DNA of 64,000 bases from an uncultured Treponema sp. (GTDB lineage Bacteria; Spirochaetota; Spirochaetia; Treponematales; Treponemataceae). Positions within the stretch are counted from its first letter, which is position 1. The number at the start of each line of letters is the position of its first letter. This document shows positions 1 to 7,037 of this stretch, piece after piece. A program made the translations under genes and the position numbers. Location: assembly GCA_937877515.1 (NCBI GenBank), contig CALFIX010000037.1, forward strand, positions 1 through 64,000. Reading direction: 5' to 3'. The notes beneath the pieces are model-generated. The model was given only the letters and a program-made list of their open reading frames with translations. It had not been told where the DNA came from and ran no database searches.

Positions 1-55
1 AACTTAGGACCAAAGGATTATGAGTCCTCTGCTCTAACCGCTGAGCTAATGGCCC
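1..55 (-). tRNA. tRNA with CAT anticodon, 3' end cut by window edge
   Basis: Read on the minus strand the sequence starts GGGCCATTAGCTCAG, shows a D-arm, then an anticodon loop CTCATAA giving anticodon CAT, followed by the variable region. The T-arm and acceptor 3' strand lie outside the window. The body resembles tRNA-Ile2 (CAT read as lysidine-AT) at least as well as elongator tRNA-Met. Identity cannot be settled without the missing end. Confidence 0.9.
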
Positions 56-115
56 AAACTGAACTGATGTGCATATTATCAGAAAAGACGGGCATTAGTC
101 AACAAGGTGATGGTA

Positions 116-1618
116 TTATTTTGCTAAGTACTCGTTAATGCTTGCTGCAGCTTTGCGACCTTCGCCCATAGCTAAGATAACAGTCGCAGCACCTAAAACA
201 ATGTCTCCACCAGCCCAGACTTTTGTCATGCTTGTAGCCTGTTTTTCGTCTACAGTAATGTGTCCGTGGCTGTCTACATTTATTTCCGGAGTTGTACGTG
301 GAATAAGCGGGTTAGAGTTGTTTCCAAGAGCAACAATAACTGCATCACAAGGAATGTCGTGCTCACTTCCCTTAATTTCTACAGGACGGCGGCGGCCTGA
401 TGCATCCGGTTCACCAAGTTCATAACTTAATGCCTTAATTCCGGTAACGCGACCGTCTTCCTTACTTCCTAAAATCTCAACAGGGTTTTCAAGGAACCTG
501 AATTCTACGCCTTCCTCTTCTGCGTGTTCAACTTCTTCGCGGCGGGCAGGCATTTCGTCTCTTGTACGGCGGTAAACAACGTATACTTTTTCTGCCCCCA
601 GGCGAAGTGCCATACGGGCTGCGTCCATTGCAACGTTTCCGCCACCACAAACTACAACAGTTTTTGCTTCGTAGAACGGAGTGTCAGCCTTACCCTTTTC
701 GTAAGCCTTCATCAAGTTTGCACGTGTAAGGTATTCGTTTGCACTGAATACGCCAATGTAGTTTTCACCCGGAATGTTAAAGAACTTTGGAAGCCCCGCA
801 CCGGTACCTACAAATGCCGCGTCAAAACCTTTTTCTGTTAAAATCTGCTCAATCGTTTCTGTGCGTCCTACAAGATTATTCATCTCAAACTTAACGCCCA
901 TTGCCTTTAAGTTATCTACTTCTTTTGCAACAATGTCTTTTGGCAGGCGGAACTCAGGAATTCCGTAAACCATAACTCCACCGGCTTTATGGAATGCTTC
1001 AAAAACCGTAACATCGTGTCCTGCACGGCGGCAATCAGCAGCAACAGTTAAACCTGCTGGACCAGAACCAACTACGGCAACTTTTTTACCTGTAGGGGCA
1101 GCAACAGTCGGAGCCGTTGTAAGATTATTGTTACGCTCAAAGTCTGCAACAAAGCGTTCAAGACGACCAATGCAGACACTCTTTTCTACATTCTTGTTTA
1201 CTTTTCCGAGTGTACACTGGCTTTGACACTGCTTTTCCTGAGGACATACACGTCCGCAAATTGCAGGAAGTAAGTTTGTACCCTTAATGATATCAACTGC
1301 TGCTTCAAACTCACCTTTTGCAACTTGGGCAATAAAGTCTGGAATCTGTACATTTACCGGGCATCCGTTTACGCAGGGCTTGTTTTTGCACTGTAAGCAG
1401 CGGTTTGCTTCTACAATAGCCTGTTCCTTTGTGTAACCCAATGCAACTTCGCTCATCTGGCGGGCACGTACTTTTGGCTCGCCGGTTGGCATTACCTGTA
1501 AAGGAATAGCCATGCGGTCTTTGTTTGTTAAAGAACCGTCTTTAATCTTTGCTTCTAATTTACTGTATTCTTCTAATGCACTCTTAGAAAGTGCCTCTGC
1601 ACTAATATGTTCTGCCAT
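116..1618 (-). CDS. nfnB: NfnB: large subunit of NADH-dependent reduced ferredoxin:NADP oxidoreductase (GltA/SudA-like)
   Basis: 500 aa flavoprotein of the glutamate synthase small-chain family. An N-terminal cysteine-rich domain (CLQCKNKPCVNGCP near residue 74, CGRVCPQEKQCQSQC near 122) would hold two [4Fe-4S] clusters. A first Rossmann motif, VVGSGPAG near 183, binds FAD; a second, VVCGGGNVAMDAAR near 330, binds NADP(H). The gene lies 15 nt downstream of an FNR-like nfnA homologue, which points to the Nfn electron-bifurcating transhydrogenase rather than glutamate synthase, since no large gltB-type subunit is present. Nfn couples NADH and reduced ferredoxin to NADP reduction in the cytoplasm of anaerobes. 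The start is supported by GAGGAG upstream. SudA (sulfide dehydrogenase) is the older name for the same family. Confidence 0.88.
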   Translation of the reverse strand: MAEHISAEALSKSALEEYSKLEAKIKDGSLTNKDRMAIPLQVMPTGEPKVRARQMSEVALGYTKEQAIVEANRCLQCKNKPCVNGCPVNVQIPDFIAQVAKGEFEAAVDIIKGTNLLPAICGRVCPQEKQCQSQCTLGKVNKNVEKSVCIGRLERFVADFERNNNLTTAPTVAAPTGKKVAVVGSGPAGLTVAADCRRAGHDVTVFEAFHKAGGVMVYGIPEFRLPKDIVAKEVDNLKAMGVKFEMNNLVGRTETIEQILTEKGFDAAFVGTGAGLPKFFNIPGENYIGVFSANEYLTRANLMKAYEKGKADTPFYEAKTVVVCGGGNVAMDAARMALRLGAEKVYVVYRRTRDEMPARREEVEHAEEEGVEFRFLENPVEILGSKEDGRVTGIKALSYELGEPDASGRRRPVEIKGSEHDIPCDAVIVALGNNSNPLIPRTTPEINVDSHGHITVDEKQATSMTKVWAGGDIVLGAATVILAMGEGRKAAASINEYLAK

Positions 1619-1633
1619 TTGTTTCTCCTCGGA

Positions 1634-2494
1634 TTATTTGCCGGTTGCAAGCTTTTCTGCTTCGGCTTCCATCTTGCACTTGTGGAATGCTTCGGTTTCC
1701 TGAGGCTTAAAGCTCTTCATGCGCATCATCATGTTGTCCCAGTCAACCTGGTGACCGTCAAAGTCTGGACCGTCTACGCATACAAACTTTGTTTCTCCAC
1801 CAACGGAAACACGACAACCGCCGCACATACCTGTTCCGTCAATCATGATTGTGTTTAAGGATACAGTGCATGGAACATTGTATTTTGCAGCACACTGACA
1901 TGCAAACTTCATCATTATAGGAGGTCCAATTGCAATAACCTCTGCAGGCGGAACATCGCTCTGGCAAAGACGTTCAAGTGCAATTGTTACAACACCCTTT
2001 TCTCCGGCACTTCCGTCGTCTGTCATAAGAATTACTTCATCACAAACGGCTTTCATTTCATCAACAAAAATCAAGAGGTCTTTATTGCGGGCACCTTCAA
2101 TAAGAATAACTTTATTACCTGCTTCCTTTAGTGCCTGAACAATCGGGTAAAGTGGAGCTGTACCAAAACCGCCGCCAACACAAACTACAGGAGCGTCATA
2201 TTTATGAATGTTACTTGGAGTTCCCAAAGGACCTAAAACACCGCCAAGGTAGTCACCTGCGTTAAGACGGGAAAGCTTGTAAGTGCTGGCACCCACCGGC
2301 TGGAACGCAATGGCAACCCAGCCTTCTTCTGCATTTGCATCTGCAATGGTAAGCGGAATGCGTTCTGTTAAATCCTGATCAACCTGTACAATTAAAAACT
2401 GACCAGCCTTGCGGTTACGGGCAATGTCCGGAGCTTCAAACTTTAAAAAGTAAACGTTTTCCGAAAGCTGCCTTTTTTCTAGTATTTTGTTCAT
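1634..2494 (-). CDS. nfnA: NfnA: small subunit of the Nfn transhydrogenase (ferredoxin-NADP reductase-like, SudB)
   Basis: 286 aa ferredoxin-NADP reductase family protein. The N-terminal half is an FAD-binding barrel (RIPLTIAD near 45). The middle is an NAD-binding fold (VVCVGGGFGTAPLYPI near 105). The C-terminal cysteines GTGMCGGCRVSV and FVCVDGP bind a [2Fe-2S] cluster, as in NfnA and PyrK. It is first in a two-gene operon with nfnB. AAGGAG precedes the ATG. A plausible promoter lies about 50 nt upstream and Rex operators lie in the shared upstream region with rex, so control by NADH/NAD ratio is likely (inference). Family relatives include PyrK and SudB; the pairing with nfnB decides the name. 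Confidence 0.88.
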   Translation of the reverse strand: MNKILEKRQLSENVYFLKFEAPDIARNRKAGQFLIVQVDQDLTERIPLTIADANAEEGWVAIAFQPVGASTYKLSRLNAGDYLGGVLGPLGTPSNIHKYDAPVVCVGGGFGTAPLYPIVQALKEAGNKVILIEGARNKDLLIFVDEMKAVCDEVILMTDDGSAGEKGVVTIALERLCQSDVPPAEVIAIGPPIMMKFACQCAAKYNVPCTVSLNTIMIDGTGMCGGCRVSVGGETKFVCVDGPDFDGHQVDWDNMMMRMKSFKPQETEAFHKCKMEAEAEKLATGK

Positions 2495-2541
2495 ATTCTC
2501 TCCTTACACGAGAAAAGTTTTACCTGTATAAAAGTTGCATA

Positions 2542-2570
2542 ATTATACAAAAAATGTATCTGCTTGTGAA
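2542..2570 (-). promoter_or_regulatory. Putative nfnAB promoter
   Basis: On the minus strand TTCACA and TATAAT are separated by 17 bp, placing transcription start near 2535, about 40 nt before the nfnA ATG. The -35 hexamer overlaps TTGTGA read on the plus strand, a Rex half-site, but the other half of the dyad is not conserved. Confidence 0.55.
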
Positions 2571-2627
2571 TACTTCGGATGAAATTGGAGTAAAGAGAGT
2601 TTATGAACGCGTTAAATTTTTATGGCA

Positions 2628-2697
2628 TGAGAGGCCCCGCTTTTCGCCACTCCGGTCCTTTCGGACAGCCTTTTGGCTTGGCTACAATCGGGCATAG
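2628..2697. other. GC-rich structured intergenic segment
   Basis: Part of the 391-bp nfnA-rex intergenic region. It is much more GC-rich than its surroundings and contains two tight hairpins in a row, GTCC-TTTC-GGAC and AGCC-TTTT-GGCT. No reading frame or T-tract is evident. It may be a dispersed intergenic repeat or a remnant of one; copies elsewhere in the genome would be needed to tell. Confidence 0.4.
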
Positions 2698-2707
2698 GCG
2701 TAATACT

Positions 2708-2725
2708 GTGTGAAAAAAATCACAA
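2708..2725. promoter_or_regulatory. Rex operator 1 (perfect TGTGA-N6-TCACA)
   Basis: TGTGA, six A residues, TCACA, flanked as GTGTGA...TCACAA; this matches the Rex consensus TTGTGA-N6-TCACAA. It sits about 95 bp upstream of the rex -35 and about 170 bp from the predicted nfnA start, so it could serve either gene. Identical half-sites recur at the second site next to rex. Confidence 0.75.
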
Positions 2726-2802
2726 AAAGTGTAAAAATCAGCTAAATTCTCTTAAAATTCAGTTTTTTAAGCAAAAATTTACAAAATTCTTAAATTTTAC
2801 TT

Positions 2803-2831
2803 TTGACTTAACGTGTTTCTCCATGTAAAAT
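2803..2831 (+). promoter_or_regulatory. rex promoter
   Basis: TTGACT and TAAAAT are separated by 17 bp. Transcription would start near 2838, so Rex operator 2 lies just downstream of the start site, a position suited to repression by blocking RNA polymerase. Confidence 0.65.
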
Positions 2832-2853
2832 CATTGTAAATTTAGTAAGTTTT

Positions 2854-2871
2854 ATGTGATTTATTTCACAG
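2854..2871. promoter_or_regulatory. Rex operator 2 (perfect TGTGA-N6-TCACA)
   Basis: TGTGA-TTTATT-TCACA, a second perfect Rex-type dyad, lies in the presumed rex leader. A GTG in frame with rex at 2856 falls inside it, which argues against that codon as the start. Autoregulation of rex is the simple reading. Confidence 0.8.
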
Positions 2872-2885
2872 AAAAGAGGTCTTTG

Positions 2886-3494
2886 GTGGAAGGTGTAAGT
2901 GCACCATCAAAAAGACGCCTGGTTTTACTGGGAAGGCTTTTAGCAGATTATACTCAAAAACAGATAACTTCTCAGGATGTAGAACTTCTTACCGGTTGGT
3001 CAGCTTCTCAGGTTAGAAGAGACATAAGTTCTCTTGGAATAAATTGCGGGGCTTCAAATGGTTATAAAGTTGAAGAACTTAAAAAAGCCATAGAAGCTTT
3101 TGCTGGTGAAACCAGCGTAAAAAAATGCTGCATTGTAGGTCTTGGTCGTATGGGGCAAATGCTTTTGGAAAGTTCAGAGCTTTTTGATTCAGCATTTACT
3201 ATAGTTGCCGGCTTTGACTCTAATGTTAACCGAACAGAAGTTTTGCGTTCCAGTTTTCCTCTTCATCCAACAACTAAGATGGAAAGCGTTATAAAGGAAG
3301 ATGGCATAGAATTTGCTATTTTAACAACGGGTTCAGATGAAGCTCAAAGCATAACAAAACGACTTTGTGCTTGTGGCATAAAAGGCATAGTAAATTATAC
3401 CCCATGTCTTTTGACTGTACCTCAAACTGTCAGTGTAGAAAATGTCTGTTTGCTTACGGCATTGGAAACCCTGGCTGCTTCCTCTGCCTCTTAG
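2886..3494 (+). CDS. rex: Rex, redox-sensing transcriptional repressor
   Basis: About 202 aa. The N-terminal winged helix (SKRRLVLLGRLLADY, then LTGWSASQVRRDISSLG) binds DNA. The C-terminal Rossmann domain (CCIVGLGRMGQMLLES) senses NADH/NAD+. The start is placed at GTG 2886 because AAGAGG lies 6 nt upstream and the resulting N-terminus matches Rex proteins; the longer frame from GTG 2856 begins inside the operator. NADH releases Rex from DNA, derepressing fermentative and redox genes. Divergence from nfnAB with two operators between them suggests Nfn is a target. Confidence 0.9.
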   Translation: MEGVSAPSKRRLVLLGRLLADYTQKQITSQDVELLTGWSASQVRRDISSLGINCGASNGYKVEELKKAIEAFAGETSVKKCCIVGLGRMGQMLLESSELFDSAFTIVAGFDSNVNRTEVLRSSFPLHPTTKMESVIKEDGIEFAILTTGSDEAQSITKRLCACGIKGIVNYTPCLLTVPQTVSVENVCLLTALETLAASSAS

Positions 3495-3613
3495 GCTTTG
3501 GAAAATTAATGTGTATAAAAAGTGTTTTCTAAATATTTGAGGGCTCTCGCTATGACCCCCCAAAAATATATTAGATGAATTTTTATAAATATTTTTTTTA
3601 CAAGGAGTAAAAC

Positions 3614-4741
3614 ATGGCTCGTGTTTACAATTTTAGTGCTGGCCCAAGCTGCCTTCCGGAAGACGTACTTAAAGAGTGCGCTCAAGAAATGATGGACTAT
3701 AACGGAACAGGTCAGTCCGTAATGGAAATGAGTCACAGATCTAAGGCGTATGAACCAATCATTGAAGATGCAGAAGCAATGGTCCGTAAGCTGATGAACG
3801 TTCCGGAAAACTATAAGGTTCTTTTTGTTCAGGGCGGTGGTTCTACTCAGTTTGCAATGGTTGCAGAAAACTTAGGTATTAAACATAAAAAAGCCGCTTA
3901 CATTGAAACCGGTGTCTGGGCTAAAAAGGCTGCTAGCGAAGCAAAGAAACTGGGAATCGAAGTTGATGTGATTGCTTCCAGTAAAGATAAAAACTATTCA
4001 TATATTCCCCGCGTAGAAAAAATCTCCGGCGACTACGATTATGCTTACATTTGTTTTAATAACACAATTATGGGAACTCACTACGAGTACATTCCAGACT
4101 GTGGAGACATTCCGCTTGTTGCAGATATTTCTTCCTGCGTTTTGAGTGAGCCTTTGGACGTTTCTAAGTTTGGCCTGCTTTTTGCGGGTGCACAGAAAAA
4201 CCTTGCTCCAGCTGGTGTTACTCTTGTAATCATTCGTGAAGACTTGATTCCGGAACCAGAGGCATGTTTACCTGGAACACCAACTATGCTCTGCTACAAG
4301 ACTCATGCAGATAATGGAAGTATGTACAATACTCCTCCCTGCTACACAATTTATGTTCTTGGAAAAGTTTTACACTGGATTGAAGCTAACGGTGGAGCCG
4401 AAGGAATGTTGAAGAGAAACCAGGAAAAGGCTGACTACCTTTACAACTTCCTTGACTCAAGTGATTTCTATCATGCAACAGCAGAAGTTGGAAGCCGCTC
4501 ACTTATGAACGTTCCTTTCTTGACAAAATATTCTGACCATGCTGCAGATGACGAAGCTGCCGCTGCAAAAGAAAAGGAAATCAACGACAAGTTTGTAAAG
4601 GAAGCAAGTGACGCAGGGCTTGTAAACTTAAAGGGCCACCGCCTGGTTGGCGGAATGAGGGCTTCTATTTACAACGCAATGACCCTCGACGGCGTTAAGG
4701 CATTGGTTGACTTTATGAAGAAGTTCGCCAGCGAAAACTAG
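3614..4741 (+). CDS. serC: Phosphoserine aminotransferase
   Basis: 375 aa class V PLP aminotransferase converting 3-phosphohydroxypyruvate and glutamate to phosphoserine. It opens VYNFSAGPSCLP, typical of SerC. The substrate loop includes SHRSKAYEPII, GGGSTQFAM binds cofactor phosphate, and FAGAQKNLAPAG near residue 195 holds the Schiff-base lysine. AAGGAG precedes the ATG. serA follows after a 118-bp gap occupied by a long palindromic element, so the two steps from 3-phosphoglycerate to phosphoserine are adjacent. Confidence 0.95.
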   Translation: MARVYNFSAGPSCLPEDVLKECAQEMMDYNGTGQSVMEMSHRSKAYEPIIEDAEAMVRKLMNVPENYKVLFVQGGGSTQFAMVAENLGIKHKKAAYIETGVWAKKAASEAKKLGIEVDVIASSKDKNYSYIPRVEKISGDYDYAYICFNNTIMGTHYEYIPDCGDIPLVADISSCVLSEPLDVSKFGLLFAGAQKNLAPAGVTLVIIREDLIPEPEACLPGTPTMLCYKTHADNGSMYNTPPCYTIYVLGKVLHWIEANGGAEGMLKRNQEKADYLYNFLDSSDFYHATAEVGSRSLMNVPFLTKYSDHAADDEAAAAKEKEINDKFVKEASDAGLVNLKGHRLVGGMRASIYNAMTLDGVKALVDFMKKFASEN

Positions 4742-4742
4742 T

Positions 4743-4837
4743 ATTGAATACGTGCGGGACGCAGAGAAAAAAGTAGAAGGGGCCCTTTAGGGAAGTCTCT
4801 GCTTTTTTCTCGTCGCTGGGACCCGCACAGATTCAAT
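4743..4837. repeat. Long nested inverted repeat between serC and serA
   Basis: Nested matching arms: ATTGAAT (4743-4749) with ATTCAAT (4831-4837), GTGCGGG (4752-4758) with CCCGCAC (4822-4828), and GAGAAAAAAG (4764-4773) with CTTTTTTCTC (4802-4811). An alternative inner pair, GCAGAGA (4761-4767) with TCTCTGC (4796-4802), is followed by TTTTTT and would form an intrinsic terminator. The two pairings are mutually exclusive, as in an attenuator. A palindromic repeat element is the alternative reading. Confidence 0.7.
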
Positions 4838-4859
4838 AATTTTTTTTAGGAGAAAACAA

Positions 4860-6038
4860 ATGTATAAAATTCAAACATTAGACAGAATTAGTGCAAAGGG
4901 ATTAGACAACTTCCCGCGTGATGATTATGAAATTGCAAGTGAGATAATGAAGCCTGATGCAATTTTAGTCAGAAGTCATGATATGCTTTCCATGCAGCTT
5001 GACTCAACAGTAAAAGCAATTGCACGTGCAGGTGCTGGTGTAAATAATATTCCGGTAAAAGATTTGGCTCAGAAGGGTGTTGTAGTATTTAATACACCTG
5101 GAGCAAACGCAAATGCCGTAAAAGAGCTTGTAATTTTAGCAATGCTTTTGGCAAGCCGTCCTGCAATTAGTGCAAACGAGTGGGTAAACACTCTTAAAGG
5201 AAAAGGCGCAGAGATTGCAAGTCTTGCAGAAAAAGGAAAGAAAAACTTTATCGGTTCAGAGCTTAAAGGAAAAACTTTAGGCGTAATCGGTCTTGGTGCC
5301 ATTGGTGCTCAGGTTGCAAACACCGCTGTTGAACTTGAAATGAATGTTATAGGTTACGACCCGTTCCTTTCTGTAGACGCGGCATGGAGCCTTAACAGAA
5401 GTGTAAAGCATGCAGAAACATTAGACACGCTCTTTACAAAAGCAGACTACATTACAGTTCATGTTCCGGAAACACCAGATACAAAAGGTTTAATCAATGC
5501 TTCAAGTCTTAAAAACATGAAAGACGGAGTACGCATCGTAAACATTGCCCGTGGTGGACTTGTAAATAATGAAGATGTTTTGGCTGCAATTGAAAGCGGA
5601 AAAGTTTCTTGCATGGTAACAGACTTTGCTGCAGAAGAACTTTTAGGAAACGATAAGGTAATTTGTCTTCCACACCTCGGAGCTTCTACTCCTGAAGCAG
5701 AAGAAAATTGTGCCGTAATGGCAGTAAAAGAACTTCGCGACTTTTTGGAAACAGGTGCAATTAAAAACAGCGTAAACTATCCTAAGTGTAAGCTGGACGA
5801 ACCGATTCCTGTAAACGGAACCCGTCTTTGCATAAGCCACAAAAACGTACCAAACATGATTGCTCAGTTTACAAGCGTTTTAGGTGAAGCAAAGCTTAAC
5901 ATAAGCGGAATGGTTGATCAGAACCGTGCAGACATAGCTTTTGCTTTAATCGATGTAGATGGAAAAGTTGAAGAAGCTCCGCTTAAAGCACTCGAAGCAA
6001 TTGAAGGCGTAATCAACGTTCGCCCAATTTTTGCATAA
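4860..6038 (+). CDS. serA: D-3-phosphoglycerate dehydrogenase
   Basis: 392 aa. It oxidises 3-phosphoglycerate with NAD+ in the first step of serine synthesis. The substrate-binding region includes RAGAGVNNIPV near 60 and FNTPGANANAVKEL near 80. The NAD Rossmann motif GVIGLGAIGAQVA is near 142. NIARGGLVNNEDVL and the LPHLGASTPEAEENC segment carry catalytic Arg and His. A C-terminal ACT domain (about 315-392) may give serine feedback control, although the protein is shorter than E. coli SerA. AGGAGA precedes the start. It follows serC and the hairpin element. Confidence 0.94.
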   Translation: MYKIQTLDRISAKGLDNFPRDDYEIASEIMKPDAILVRSHDMLSMQLDSTVKAIARAGAGVNNIPVKDLAQKGVVVFNTPGANANAVKELVILAMLLASRPAISANEWVNTLKGKGAEIASLAEKGKKNFIGSELKGKTLGVIGLGAIGAQVANTAVELEMNVIGYDPFLSVDAAWSLNRSVKHAETLDTLFTKADYITVHVPETPDTKGLINASSLKNMKDGVRIVNIARGGLVNNEDVLAAIESGKVSCMVTDFAAEELLGNDKVICLPHLGASTPEAEENCAVMAVKELRDFLETGAIKNSVNYPKCKLDEPIPVNGTRLCISHKNVPNMIAQFTSVLGEAKLNISGMVDQNRADIAFALIDVDGKVEEAPLKALEAIEGVINVRPIFA

Positions 6039-6060
6039 AAGCTTTTCTAAATAAGGCTCA

Positions 6061-6119
6061 TTGAACCTAAGTCTTTTGCATGTTATACTCTTTCCACTAT
6101 GAAACATAACATGCAAAAG
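6061..6119 (+). promoter_or_regulatory. pyrF promoter overlapped by a 14-bp inverted repeat
   Basis: TTGAAC (6061) and TATACT (6084) are 17 bp apart, giving a start near 6096 and a leader of about 3 nt before ATG 6099. CTTTTGCATGTTAT at 6073-6086 is exactly reverse-complementary to 6106-6119, with 19 nt between. The left arm covers spacer and -10 and the right arm covers codons 3-7. No T-tract follows, so a protein operator is likelier than a terminator. Confidence 0.6.
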
Positions 6120-7016
6120 CTTATGGAGCTTTCCTTACAAAACGGCCCCCTTTGTGTAGGTCTTGATACTGATCCTTCTTACATTCCAGAAATCATTCTT
6201 TCTAAATACTCTTCTCCTTCAGAAGCAGTCCTTTCCTATAACGAAGAAATTATTAAACGTATTGTACGAGATAAAAGTGCGTGTTGTTTTAAAGTTCAGA
6301 TTGCGTATTACGAAGCAATGGGACTTAAGGGCATGGAAGTTTATGCTAAAACATTAAAGGCAGTTCGCGAAAGTGGTCTGATTTGCATAAGCGACATAAA
6401 ACGTGGTGATATAGCTGCTACCGCAGGAGCTTATGCTAAAGCTCATTTTACTGGCGATTTTGAAACAGACATTATAACGATAAATCCTTATATGGGCTTT
6501 GATACCTTACAGCCGTTTACAGAATATTGCAAAAATGGGAAAGGTATTTTTGTTCTGCTTCGAACAAGTAATCCTGGAATGAAAGACATAGAAAATTTAG
6601 ACTTAAAGGATGGAAAAAATGTTCTTTCAAAAGTTGGTGCAGAGTTAAACCGTATAAACGAAGAGTTTAAAAATCTTTATCCAGAACAAAGGTGTTCTCC
6701 AGTTGGGGCTGTTGTTGGCTGTACAGAAGCAGAAAATGCAAAAGCTTTACGTGAAGAGTATCCTGAAATTTATTTTTTAATTCCAGGTTATGGCGCTCAA
6801 GGTGGCGGAAGTCTTTTAGCTGCAACATTGTTCAGCAAAAAAACTGGCGGAACAGTAAACAGCTCCCGCGGAATTTTATGTGCATGGAAAAAAGATGAAG
6901 AGTGTCAGAAAAAACTTTGCGATGGCACTTTGCAAATGGAAGATATTGCAGAAGCTGCGGCAAAAGCAGCAGTTGACTCAAAAGAAGATTTGTTAAACGG
7001 TGCAAAAAATCTTTAA
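6099..7016 (+). CDS. pyrF: Orotidine 5'-phosphate decarboxylase (type 2)
   Basis: 305 aa, the longer PyrF subfamily. It makes UMP from OMP. Motifs: GLDTDPSYIP near 20, FKVQIAYYEAMG near 64, and the catalytic Asp-Lys-Asp region in ISDIKRGDIAATA near 96. VPGYGAQGG-like LIPGYGAQGG binds phosphate near 228, with NSSRGI near 251. No Shine-Dalgarno is visible before ATG 6099, consistent with a near-leaderless mRNA; ATG 6111 in frame is the alternative start. The fused pyrK-pyrD gene follows 21 nt later, so both late steps of UMP synthesis are in one operon. Confidence 0.93.
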   Translation: MKHNMQKLMELSLQNGPLCVGLDTDPSYIPEIILSKYSSPSEAVLSYNEEIIKRIVRDKSACCFKVQIAYYEAMGLKGMEVYAKTLKAVRESGLICISDIKRGDIAATAGAYAKAHFTGDFETDIITINPYMGFDTLQPFTEYCKNGKGIFVLLRTSNPGMKDIENLDLKDGKNVLSKVGAELNRINEEFKNLYPEQRCSPVGAVVGCTEAENAKALREEYPEIYFLIPGYGAQGGGSLLAATLFSKKTGGTVNSSRGILCAWKKDEECQKKLCDGTLQMEDIAEAAAKAAVDSKEDLLNGAKNL

Positions 7017-7037
7017 AGAAGTTATAGGAGCATTTTT

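Noticed and set aside
2854..2888. ATG 2854 or GTG 2856 as the rex start
   Set aside because: The ATG is out of frame with rex and the GTG lies inside the Rex operator; GTG 2886 has a well-spaced AAGAGG.
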